A DNA stretch of 64,000 nucleotides, taken from Bacteroidota bacterium. Its GTDB lineage: Bacteria > Bacteroidota > Ignavibacteria > OLB7. Where the stretch lies: NCBI GenBank assembly GCA_018266795.1, contig JAFDZV010000043.1:94005-158004 (forward strand), in the 5' to 3' direction. Positions 1-9,700 of the stretch are shown one piece after another. Below the pieces are notes generated by a model that did no database searches, was not told the origin of the DNA, and saw nothing but the letters and a program-made list of their open reading frames with translations. Position 1 is the stretch's first letter. Each line of letters begins with the position of its first letter. Both the position numbers and the translations under genes were made by a program.

Positions 1-2
1 TT

Positions 3-3000
3 GGAGATAGAGTCTCGATCGGTACGCAGACTACACCTGCTGCAGGCACCGCGGTGGCCGAGGAGGTCATCATCCTGAACATCGTCGGCAACACGCTCAC
101 CACCACACCTGTTGTTGCCCGCGACCTCAACGGCACAATTGCCAGCCATCCGGCCGCAGCACCGGTGGACAGCCGGCGAAAGACTCAGACGTTGTTCGAT
201 GTGTCAAGCGGCAATGTCTATAATCACAACAACTTTCCAGTTCCCGCCGCCCTCGGTCACGACGATCATGGGCTGTGTTGCGCCACCATTGCTGCGGCAA
301 CTGCCAACAATGGGCTTGTGGGGGGCCGTGCCAACGGCCTGGCCGGTGCCGCGGGACATGCGCGCATTTCAAGCATCATTTCGGGAGGCTCACGCCAGAA
401 CGACGTCGATGCCTTTCAGTGGATAACGGGCGTCGCTTCGCTGCCGAGTGCCGGCTTCGGGACACCGGCACCGGCCATGCTTCGCCCGGGGGCAGACGTG
501 ACCACGTGCAGCCTGGGTATCGGAGCTTTTATCTCGACAACCAATGATCGTACTCCTGCCGTCGACGAGGCATTGAATCATATCACACGTCGCGGGCGAG
601 GTAACCGGGGAACGCTGATGTTCTTCTCTGCAGGGAACGACAACATCGCCCAGGAGCCGACGCGATGGAGCGCTCATGCACGGATCTTCTCTGTTGCCGC
701 GTTGCAGATGAAGTATGTCAACAACGTTGTTCTCGATACCAGAGCATCCTACAGCTGTTACTCGCGCCCGGCCAACCTGCCGGCCGCGGCGGCCGTTCCG
801 GTTACGGCCTGTACCCCGAGCGGCGTATCCAACTTCCAGACCCACAATCCGCCTTCCAATTTCTGGATGCTCGCCGGCTGTATTCCCGGAACAGGGAATA
901 GAATCAGCCGCCCAACTTCCACAACGCAGCTACGAAACCCGATCGGAGCTGCACGTGTTGAAATGCAACTGGCAGCTCAGGTTCTTGTGGGCGCCTTGAG
1001 TATTACGGTGAATGCAGTTGCCACCGTCAATGTCGGTGACTGGTTGCTGATCGGTAAGATCGGCGATACCGACATGGAATGGATTCGTGTGCATCCGGTT
1101 AATCCGCCAGTCGGCAACGTCATCTTTCTCGACCCGGCCAACACACCTGCGATACAACACAACCTCATACGACGCGTTGTGGCCTGTACCACGATCGACG
1201 TTGTCAACACGGCCGGATTTGCAGTGGGCGACTGGATTCAGCTTGGCGATCCATCGGCAACGGGGTCGGAGGCTGTGCGTATCCGCGCAATCGATGCCGT
1301 CAACCGGAACTTCTCGGTGGATGGGCCGCTGAATACCTACAACGTTTTGCCGGCGGTCAACATTCATCGCGGCGTTCAGGACTACTACGATGAATTCAAC
1401 GGCACCTCTGCCGCGACACCGCTGGCAGCCGGCATCGGCGCGCTGGTTGTCACCGCGAAGCCGACGCTGACCTGGGCCGAGGCGCGCGACATCCTGACGC
1501 GCACTGCATTGCGCACCGATTTGAGGAACACGGATATCCATCCGGCCACCGCGTTCCTGCCCCTGACACCCGGCATACCGCACTCGCCGCTTCCTGCCTC
1601 TCCTGCTGTAGACGGCCGCTGGACCAACGCCCAGGGCGATCCCATCGTGGACAACGGCGGCAGCATGATCCGGTTCGCCGAGCGATCGGAGGATGTGGAT
1701 GCCCAGCCCACCGAAACCACGCTGGTGCTCGACGATGTGGACGACATGCATGTGGACCATGCGGTAGTGCTTACCAATCAGGCCGGCACAGCCAGCGAGC
1801 GCCGCATCATCACGGCGGTGGATGTCCCCACGAAGACGATCACGGTTGATGCCCCGCTCGCCAACAACTACGTTGGCGGAGGGGCGAACACGGGGCGCGA
1901 CGATCTGGCTGCCGATGCGGCCCAGGGAGCAACGATCATCCAGGTGAACAGCACCGCATCCTTCGTTGTGGGGCAGACGATCGAGATCAACTCCTTCCTT
2001 CGCTCCGCCGAGGTACGCCACATCCGCGGCATCCCGGACGCCACGCATCTGGAGATCGATCCGCTGGAGCGCGACGTGCACAACAACGAGAATGTGTACG
2101 GCGGGTTGATCGCCTATCGCAGCCCGTGGTATGGCGCCGGGCGCCTGGATGCCGAGGCGGCGGTGAAGGCGGCGTTCAACTACAGCCACGATGCGCGCGA
2201 TCTCATGATCCGCAACAACATCCACGATAACGGAACTGCGCCGGTGAACCTCGGGGTTGTCCCGATTTCGAGCCCGGACATCTGGGGAAGGCTTACCGCG
2301 CCGGTGATCGCCGCGGGCCTGCCGGACGCTCCCGGCGACGGCGACAATGCGCTCCCCGAGGGGTACAGATTCCCCGGCTACGATCCGGCAGCCAGCTACC
2401 AGAACCTTGCCTCGCATCTGCAGCCGAAGGCGGGCCAGGACTACTACGTCTATGCGCGCATCAAGAACCGCGGCGACAGTCTCTACAGCCTCGATGCATG
2501 GGCTCGCATCTACATCTATCGCAGCCGTTCGGAGGAGCCGTTCAGGATCCCGCAGGGGTGGAACGATGCCGGCGGACCGGCCAACATCATGAATCACAAC
2601 AGCGGCACCTTCCTGCTCGGAACGGAGAGGCCGCTCTTCAACGCCGCAGCAGACGAGAATCTTCCGGCGCTGAGCGGAGGCATCGCACCCGGCGATCACT
2701 TCATCGTCAAGGCAATGTGGCCGGCGGCCAACGTTCCCACGGCAGCCTCGCTGGCTGCCGCCGGCATTGCGGACCAGGACCGCCTTCGCACGCATCTGCT
2801 CGTGGAGATCACGCCGCACGACGGCCTGCTTGCCGGTGACACGGTAGGCAGCAACAACAACATCTCCAGCCGCGAGGTGACGTTCGCCGCGGTCACGTTC
2901 GCGAAGGGGAACGGCGATCCGCTTCCGGACACCCTCACGGTGAAGCGCGATAACACGGTTGGCTCGCTTGCCTTCACCGTCAACCTGAAGGATCCCGTGG

Positions 3001-6000
3001 GCTACTTCCGCGTCGCCAAGGTGAAGGTGGTGGGGCAGCGGAGCGTGAAGTCCGGCACGCTGGAGACGGTGGAATGGTCCTGGAGCGGCGGCGGACCAGC
3101 CTGGACTTCGAATCCGGCCGCGCCCACATGGTTCACCGTGAGCGCGCCGACGCTGCCGGGCGGTGCCGCGGCCGCTGCCGGGAACGATGCCGTGGAGATC
3201 AACTTCAGCGGCACGTTCGACGCCTCCGCATTGCACGACGTGGTGGATATCAACCTTCAGCTCTACAGTCACGACGATGTGCTGCTGCTGGAACAGTTCG
3301 AATCCGTCTTCATCGATCAGACGCCGGTACGCCTCAGCGATCTCGATGTGGTTGATCCGAACGCGCCGAGCCTCTACACGTTCGCGGACATGGGCGGGCT
3401 CACGCAGACCACGCCGTTCGGGCCGGAGAGCGACAAGGTGTTCCGTGTTACCAGCAGCTTCAATGTTGCGGCCGGAACGAAGGCGTACGCCGTGACGGCG
3501 GGCGAGGTGATGGTGCAGCGCGTCTGGACCGCCGACAGCGATGCCGGCGGGTATCAGGACGCCGTGGTGAACCTGATCCTGAAGCCGTTCGATGCGCCGC
3601 GCGTCGGCTCGCGTGCGGTGAAGTACTTCGTCTATCGCGGCATCCGGCTGGGCGATCTGCTGACGAGCAAGGACGATCCCACCCACGTTCGCGACGAGGC
3701 CGGAGGCTCCGAGTTCATCGCCGCGCTCTATCACTATCAGCTCGCGCGCCGCAACGCCTTCCTTGCAACGGCCTACGGGCAGGCCCACCAGGCTGAGGCG
3801 CCGCCGCTGACGCTGACCAGCGACATCCTGGGATGGGATGTTGCGGTGGCATCCGCCACGGCGCTCGATCCGATGTTCTTCGGAAGCGACACCGCTCCGC
3901 AGCTTCCCATAGCCGCGGCCGGCATGCAGCTGGGAGAGTTCACGCAGGGAACCGAGTGCGGCTTCGAGGTGGTGCTGGAGGCGAATGCCAGCGTGCATAC
4001 GTACGAGTTTGCCCGCAGGCCGTTCACGCGCATCGATGTGAGCGCCGATGCCGCGAAATCGCTTGCGCTGCGCCACCACCGCGAGGAGGTGCTGCGCTAC
4101 CTCGATCCGGCTGCCTACTACGGCCAGCAGTACTCCATCGGAGTCTATGCCAAGAGCGGCGGGACGAAGACATTGAAGAAGGAAGATGCCCTCTACACGG
4201 ATGTGCTTGCTCCGTTCACCACCAGGAACACCATCTACATCGATATCCGGAACGAGACCGATGCGTCGTTCAACTTCTACGCCAACTACGCGATCAACGG
4301 CAGCCACCTGATGTATGGCATCAAGCCGGGGAAGAAGACGATGAGCCCGAAGAGCTACGGAACCAAGGGCTGGCCGCTCATGATTCTGAAGCGCACGCAG
4401 GCCGATCGCGCAGTGGACAAGATCTATCTGGCGCTCAGCATGAACGGGAACAAGGTGCCGGCGCTCTACATCGAGTGCGGGGCGCCCGCCACCCCGGTGG
4501 ATGGAACGGCCTTCGTGATCGGCGGCAAGCTCTACAACGACGGTGCGCAGTGGACGAAGGAGGTGGGCTTCACCATCCGGCAGCATGCGGCCGGCGGTGG
4601 TGCGAAGGAGGATGTGGCCGGCATCATCCTGCTCGCCTACGGGCGGCGCGTGGACTCCACGAAGCTCTGGCCCGCCCACAGCACGGTGTTGAAGTTCGAG
4701 CAGTATACGGACAACGTCTTCGGACCCGTCAATGCGCTGGTACCGTGGCACACCGATCCGGCGAACGTGAAGACGAAGTGGGTGCGCTTGAACGATCTGC
4801 GATTCGTGGATGGAACGGACAACGATCCCCTTCTCGGCTTCGGCAGCGTCGCGGAGCGCGGCGCCGCGTTTCAGCCCTCGCAGGTGGTGTTCTTCAACGC
4901 AGCGCTCGGGTACTTCATGCGCAATGGAGGGGCGGCGAACGTGGTGGTGGGACCCGGCATCGAAGGGGGCTTCAGTCCGCAGCCGAATCTCTTCTCCGCC
5001 TCATCGCTCTTCTACGGCTTCGATCTGAAGACCGCGACGATCAACGAGGTGCCGGCCGGCGGAGGCGCCGCGGTTGCGATCAGCCTCCTTACGCTTGTCT
5101 CGAGCGATCAGGCGTCGGTGCCGGAAAGCGTGATGCTGCTGGGCCTGCACGAGGATGAGTACAACACACTGATCGGGCTCGCCGGGCTGAGCGACAATCA
5201 TCCGAAGAACATCGTGCTCACCGAGCAGCTTCCCGGCGGTGGCGCAACGCATCAGAACGACGGTACAACCAACTATCACCGCTACACCGTGACGCTGCGC
5301 GGCCTGGACGAAGCCACGGCCGAGAGCACGGACGTGGCTCCGCCCGCGCCGATTCTGGTCTACTCACTGGATGGGTTGATCTTCGTCTCCCCGGGCTTCG
5401 ACTCCACGAAGCTGATTCCGGACACCTACACTCCCGATCACGAGGAGGCCCGCTCCCTGGGCAAGCCGGAACCGGAGGCCCGTATCGCCGCGGACAGCGA
5501 CGTCACCGCCAAGCTGAATCTGTTCATCGACGCCGTCAACCAGGTGACCGCCGGAAGCGCTACCGCAAAGGCGGATCTTGCCGCGGCAGTGTTTCAGTAT
5601 GGCGCCGACGTTCTCACGGTGGCCCGCGCCAACACCATCACACCATCGGCCGGCAACACGTATCACGACGACCGCGCGCTCTACTGGGCTCGTCTGCGCA
5701 TGGCGGTTGCGTTGAAGGGGAATCCGTACTGCATGAAGAACGCCGCGGATCGGGATGAGCTGGTGCACGATCTGGAGCAGCTCTCGCGCGGGCTCTCGGG
5801 CCTGACGTTCAGCGGCGGGAACAAGAGGATTCTTCTTCTCGCCACGGACCCGATCGGTCTGAACGTGGATATCACTGCCTCCAACCCTTCGGCCGTTGCG
5901 GCGCTTGGCCTGCAGGGGACCGTTACCAACGGCACCGTCACGGCCGATGTGAAGACGGCCATCCTTCCGATACGGTACCGCGACTACGCTGCAGGAGTGA

Positions 6001-6596
6001 TAGAGGATCTGATCAAACCATTGCTCTATCCGAAGGGGGTGGACATGATCGTTCTGCTCTCGCAGAACGGGTCGGCGCAGTACTTCGAGGTGGAGCGCTT
6101 CGCGGGCCTGAAGTCCGGAGCCAACCGCGACAACAACGACAACATCGATCTGGTTCCGCTCGCCGCCGGTGCGGGCTATCCGGAGTTCTTCGAGACGTCG
6201 CTGCCGGTGAGCGACATGATGCACAACCAGACCACGGTGCATCCGCAGATCTGGTACTACGATCAATCGTACACGCAGTCCGATGCCGCCGGCCATGTAA
6301 CGGCGGTGCCGCATCCGATGGATCCCGGCGGATCGAATCGCGAGAACAACGATCCGCTCATCACGCTCGCCGGGATCACCGGGACGTCGGTGAGCGGTTC
6401 CGCCGGCGACTTCATTCCCAATCAGATCTCCTATCGTCTGATGCGGCTCTGTGCAACGCCCATCGTTCCGTATGCGCCTTCCGACGCCAAGGTTGGCGCC
6501 GTGAGCATCCCGACGCCGGCCGCGTCCGGCAAGACGATGTCGCAGATCGTGGACGAGGTGCGGAACCTGCTGATACGAGCTCTGGATGGGTTGTAG
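3..6596 (+). CDS. Kexin/subtilisin-like S8 serine protease, giant multidomain protein (5' end missing)
   Basis: The reading frame is already open at the first base, so the start lies outside the window; a GTG at 54 is in frame but sits mid-domain. Counting from that GTG, the S8 motifs seen are His72 (DDHGLCCATIAAA, then ANNG, very like the furin/kexin HGTRCAG...ANNG block), oxyanion Asn195 (FFSAGND) and Ser452 (NGTSAATP). The catalytic Asp is not seen and probably lies upstream. About 140 residues between Asn and Ser are two inserted beta repeats; two more follow the Ser. After them comes a CARDB/Ig-like stretch (KAGQDYYVYARIKNRGDS, about nt 2430-2900), then about 1,200 residues with no recognised domain. 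It is first of three giant co-oriented genes, 147 nt before the next. The protease assignment is firm; role and location are unknown. It could process the two following giant proteins or be part of an exported particle, which is inference only. Confidence 0.85.
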   Translation, partial: GDRVSIGTQTTPAAGTAVAEEVIILNIVGNTLTTTPVVARDLNGTIASHPAAAPVDSRRKTQTLFDVSSGNVYNHNNFPVPAALGHDDHGLCCATIAAATANNGLVGGRANGLAGAAGHARISSIISGGSRQNDVDAFQWITGVASLPSAGFGTPAPAMLRPGADVTTCSLGIGAFISTTNDRTPAVDEALNHITRRGRGNRGTLMFFSAGNDNIAQEPTRWSAHARIFSVAALQMKYVNNVVLDTRASYSCYSRPANLPAAAAVPVTACTPSGVSNFQTHNPPSNFWMLAGCIPGTGNRISRPTSTTQLRNPIGAARVEMQLAAQVLVGALSITVNAVATVNVGDWLLIGKIGDTDMEWIRVHPVNPPVGNVIFLDPANTPAIQHNLIRRVVACTTIDVVNTAGFAVGDWIQLGDPSATGSEAVRIRAIDAVNRNFSVDGPLNTYNVLPAVNIHRGVQDYYDEFNGTSAATPLAAGIGALVVTAKPTLTWAEARDILTRTALRTDLRNTDIHPATAFLPLTPGIPHSPLPASPAVDGRWTNAQGDPIVDNGGSMIRFAERSEDVDAQPTETTLVLDDVDDMHVDHAVVLTNQAGTASERRIITAVDVPTKTITVDAPLANNYVGGGANTGRDDLAADAAQGATIIQVNSTASFVVGQTIEINSFLRSAEVRHIRGIPDATHLEIDPLERDVHNNENVYGGLIAYRSPWYGAGRLDAEAAVKAAFNYSHDARDLMIRNNIHDNGTAPVNLGVVPISSPDIWGRLTAPVIAAGLPDAPGDGDNALPEGYRFPGYDPAASYQNLASHLQPKAGQDYYVYARIKNRGDSLYSLDAWARIYIYRSRSEEPFRIPQGWNDAGGPANIMNHNSGTFLLGTERPLFNAAADENLPALSGGIAPGDHFIVKAMWPAANVPTAASLAAAGIADQDRLRTHLLVEITPHDGLLAGDTVGSNNNISSREVTFAAVTFAKGNGDPLPDTLTVKRDNTVGSLAFTVNLKDPVGYFRVAKVKVVGQRSVKSGTLETVEWSWSGGGPAWTSNPAAPTWFTVSAPTLPGGAAAAAGNDAVEINFSGTFDASALHDVVDINLQLYSHDDVLLLEQFESVFIDQTPVRLSDLDVVDPNAPSLYTFADMGGLTQTTPFGPESDKVFRVTSSFNVAAGTKAYAVTAGEVMVQRVWTADSDAGGYQDAVVNLILKPFDAPRVGSRAVKYFVYRGIRLGDLLTSKDDPTHVRDEAGGSEFIAALYHYQLARRNAFLATAYGQAHQAEAPPLTLTSDILGWDVAVASATALDPMFFGSDTAPQLPIAAAGMQLGEFTQGTECGFEVVLEANASVHTYEFARRPFTRIDVSADAAKSLALRHHREEVLRYLDPAAYYGQQYSIGVYAKSGGTKTLKKEDALYTDVLAPFTTRNTIYIDIRNETDASFNFYANYAINGSHLMYGIKPGKKTMSPKSYGTKGWPLMILKRTQADRAVDKIYLALSMNGNKVPALYIECGAPATPVDGTAFVIGGKLYNDGAQWTKEVGFTIRQHAAGGGAKEDVAGIILLAYGRRVDSTKLWPAHSTVLKFEQYTDNVFGPVNALVPWHTDPANVKTKWVRLNDLRFVDGTDNDPLLGFGSVAERGAAFQPSQVVFFNAALGYFMRNGGAANVVVGPGIEGGFSPQPNLFSASSLFYGFDLKTATINEVPAGGGAAVAISLLTLVSSDQASVPESVMLLGLHEDEYNTLIGLAGLSDNHPKNIVLTEQLPGGGATHQNDGTTNYHRYTVTLRGLDEATAESTDVAPPAPILVYSLDGLIFVSPGFDSTKLIPDTYTPDHEEARSLGKPEPEARIAADSDVTAKLNLFIDAVNQVTAGSATAKADLAAAVFQYGADVLTVARANTITPSAGNTYHDDRALYWARLRMAVALKGNPYCMKNAADRDELVHDLEQLSRGLSGLTFSGGNKRILLLATDPIGLNVDITASNPSAVAALGLQGTVTNGTVTADVKTAILPIRYRDYAAGVIEDLIKPLLYPKGVDMIVLLSQNGSAQYFEVERFAGLKSGANRDNNDNIDLVPLAAGAGYPEFFETSLPVSDMMHNQTTVHPQIWYYDQSYTQSDAAGHVTAVPHPMDPGGSNRENNDPLITLAGITGTSVSGSAGDFIPNQISYRLMRLCATPIVPYAPSDAKVGAVSIPTPAASGKTMSQIVDEVRNLLIRALDGL
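960..2105 (+). repeat. Four VGD-type beta repeats, two of them inside the protease fold
   Basis: These are protein-level repeats of about 65 residues at roughly nt 960-1178, 1179-1374, 1689-1898 and 1899-2105. Each follows the pattern: hydrophobic start, V-GD-I/L-I/L-G, a charged E/R turn with IR-I or RIIT, a short loop, then a D-PL/DPL/DPA strand ending in H/N-N. Examples are NVGDWLLIG, AVGDWIQLG and FVVGQTIEI. This kind of module is common in large extracellular and phage-tail-like proteins. The first pair interrupts the subtilase domain between Asn195 and Ser452. Confidence 0.6.
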
Positions 6597-6612
6597 TATC
6601 GGGTGCTTCCAT

Positions 6613-6644
6613 GAACGGCCGTGCCCGATGCGGCGCGGCCGTTC
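6613..6644 (+). other. Hairpin after the first giant gene
   Basis: GAACGGCCG (6613-6621) pairs perfectly with CGGCCGTTC (6636-6644) around a 14-nt loop. There is no T-run, so it is a weak terminator at best; a processing or stabilising stem is equally likely. It is one of three GC-rich hairpins that follow the three giant genes. Confidence 0.4.
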
Positions 6645-6743
6645 CGCACCGATCGTTGTTGAACAGTCCGCCGCAACGCGCTACTTCATGAGGCTGTTCG
6701 CCGCTTCGTAGCAATTGTTCGTCATCACCACCTACCTGCAATC

Positions 6744-9700
6744 ATGGAACAACAAAAATTCTACCCCGCGATGTCCACGCTCATCAACGTGGACGACCTT
6801 CCGCCGTTCCTGGGGTTTCTGAAGGACCAGTTGGGCACGCTGCTCGATACGACGTTCTTCAAGAACCTTCAGCATTCGCGCAGCGGCAAGGGAGGGCGCG
6901 CGTTCTACAGCCTCACGTTGCTGCGGTACGACCGTATCGGCTTCACGATACCCGGCACCGATATCGAGATCGATCTGGACTCGCCTGCCAACAGCACGTT
7001 CACCGAGATACCGGTGACGCTGGCCTACCAGTGGGGCATCATCGACCTGCTGGGAAGTTTCAAGCTGGAGAGCTTCACCGACGACGCGAAGCAGCTCTTC
7101 AGCATGCTGCTGCGCAAGTTCGATATCGATCCGATGAAGGTGGTGCAGCAGGCCGTGGACCACTATGCGCAGATCCCAGGGCAGCTGGACAAGTTCCTCC
7201 ACGATGTGAACACGCACTTCGGTGTGAGCATTCCGGTGCCGGGAAGCGGAACGCCGCAGCAACAGTTGCAGCAGGCGATCGCCGACCTCGAGGATGAGCT
7301 CGGGATTCCTGCGATGGAGGCGGTGTACGCGGTCTATATCGCAACCATTACCGATCTCAAGTCCGCCGTCAGGAGAATCGAACAGCTGTTCAGCGATGTC
7401 TTCAACGGCCGGTCCGTGACCACGTTCCTGAAGGACCTGCTCGTGCCGAAGGTGGACGCCACACTGAAGACCTCGATCGACGTGAAGTTCCCTCGCACCA
7501 TTCTGGTGCCGGTGGATGCCAACGACGATCCGAAACCGGGCACGGTTCAGTCCACGCTCACCGTGGGCAACGTGGACTTCTACTTCAGCACCACCCGCGG
7601 CATCGGGTTCGATGCAACGTTCCAGGGATCGCTGGATCGTTCGATGATCGGGACCACCGGGCTCATCATCGCGTTCGACGGCGTGAAGCTGGATCTCAGC
7701 ACCACCACCAACATCCCGGAGGCCACCGCAGACGGGCGCGGGCCGGACTTCGTTGGCGTGTTCGTGAAGAGCGCGGAGATCAGCCTGCCGAAGTTCTGGA
7801 AGACCAAGCCGGACGCCCAGCGCCCGGCCGACACCACCAAGTGGGCCCGGATCCTTGCGAAGAACGTTCTGATCGGCACCGGCGGTCTCTCCGGGCAGTT
7901 CAGCCTTCAGTCGACAACGGATGAGCCGGTGCTGGAGACGTGGTTCGGCCAGCGCGATGCATCGGGCTCGGATCCCGGCGACAAGGGCTTCGGCATCGCG
8001 CTCGATCGGTTCGACATCTCCTTCCACCAGGGGACGATCACGAAGTCCGACATTCAGGGAACGCTTACGATTCCCGGGCTGAAGCTGGCCAACGGTTCCC
8101 CGGGACAGGTTCGCGTGCAGGTCTCGATCGACAAGAACGGCTTCAAGATCTCCGGCACGTTCCCCGATGTCACGCTCGGCATCCCGGACATCTTCAACTT
8201 CACGTTCAACAAGCTCGGCCTTGGAAAGGAGGGGAAGCGCTTCTTCGTGGAGGTGGCCGGCAGGCTGGATGTGATCGCGCAGATCCCCGCGCTCAACCAG
8301 CGGTTCATCGAGAAGCCGATCGACATTCAGAAGCTGGTGATCTGGTCCGACGGCGAGTTCGACTTCCAGGGCGGAAGCATCGTACTGCCAACGATCGCGC
8401 CGTTGAAGGTGGGGCCGGTGGAACTCTCCGTGACTGCGCTCCACTTCGGTCGCGACCGCCAGCCGTTCAACGGCGCGATGCGCGAGTACAAGTTCATCGG
8501 CTTCGACGGCGGCGTGAAGAGCGGTCCCGGCGGCGTCGACGCCCGCGGCGAGGGAATCAAGTTCTACTTCACCGTGGACAACGATCTGTTTGGCGGTTCG
8601 GGGAATCGCTTCCTGCGCGTGGAAACCATCCGCATCGATCTCCGGATTCCGGGTGAGGCCACACCGGAGACGGCGGCGCTGCTGTTGAAGGGATATATCT
8701 CGATGAAGAACCCCACGACGGTAAGCCCCGGCGGAGTGTCGCAGACGCGTGCTCTTACCGAGTATGCCGGCGGCGTCACCTTCCGGCTGCCGCGGCTGGA
8801 GATGGGAGGCGGCGCGGAACTGCGGATGATCCCCTCTCTCGGCGCGTTCCTCGTGGACGCCCATCTCGAACTCTCCACGCCGATCCTTCTCGGCACCACC
8901 GGCCTCGGCATCTACGGCTTCCGTGGTGTGTTCGGCAACAAGTATGTGCTGGACAAGCCGGCCGATACCGCATGGTGGGAGTTCTACAAGAAGCCGGAGT
9001 TGGGAATTCATCCGGAGAAGTTCACACAGAAGGATGGCTTCAGCATCGGCGCCGGCGTATCGCTTGCAACCGCCGCGGACTCCGGCACCACATTCTCCAG
9101 CAAGCTCTTCTTCATGCTCTCGGTGCCGACGGTGTTTCTGCTGGAAGGGCAGGCCGCGATACTGAGCAAGCGGATCGGACTGGACACCACGGACGATCCG
9201 CCGTTCTATGCGGTGATAGCGATCCAGCCCGGAGTGGGCGTGGAGGCTGCCTTCGGGGCGCACATGAAGATTCCGCAATCCAGCGGCGACGTGCTCACGC
9301 TGGATGCAACGCTGGAGATGGCATTCTTCTTCGGCCGGGCCTCCGCCTGGTACGTGAACATCGGTCGCGATCAGCCGGAGTCCAAGCGCGTGCATGCAAC
9401 CATCCTGAAGATCCTTCAGGGTTGGTCCTACTTCATGCTCGCCTCCTCCGGGATCAAGGCCGGCGCCGGCGTGGAGTGGAAGTTCGAGCAGGACTGCGGA
9501 ATCGCGAAGGTGGGTCTGGGGGCAAGCCTGGAGGTTGGCGGCCGCGTGAGTTTCAAGCCGGTGCAGCTGGGTGGATGGATCAACCTGCAGGGATATGCGG
9601 AGCTGCGCGTGTTCGGCATCGGCTTCCGTCTCTCGGTGAAGGCGAATCTCTCCGCGGAGGCGCCGCATCCGTTCGTCATCTGTGGTTCGTTCGAGCTGAG

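Noticed and set aside
54..56. GTG as the start of the first gene
   Set aside because: The frame is open to the window edge and the protease Asp region is missing, so the true start is upstream.
930..4751. 1,273-codon frame on the minus strand
   Set aside because: Antisense to the subtilase; Arg/His/Val-rich low-complexity translation typical of a shadow frame in GC-rich coding DNA.
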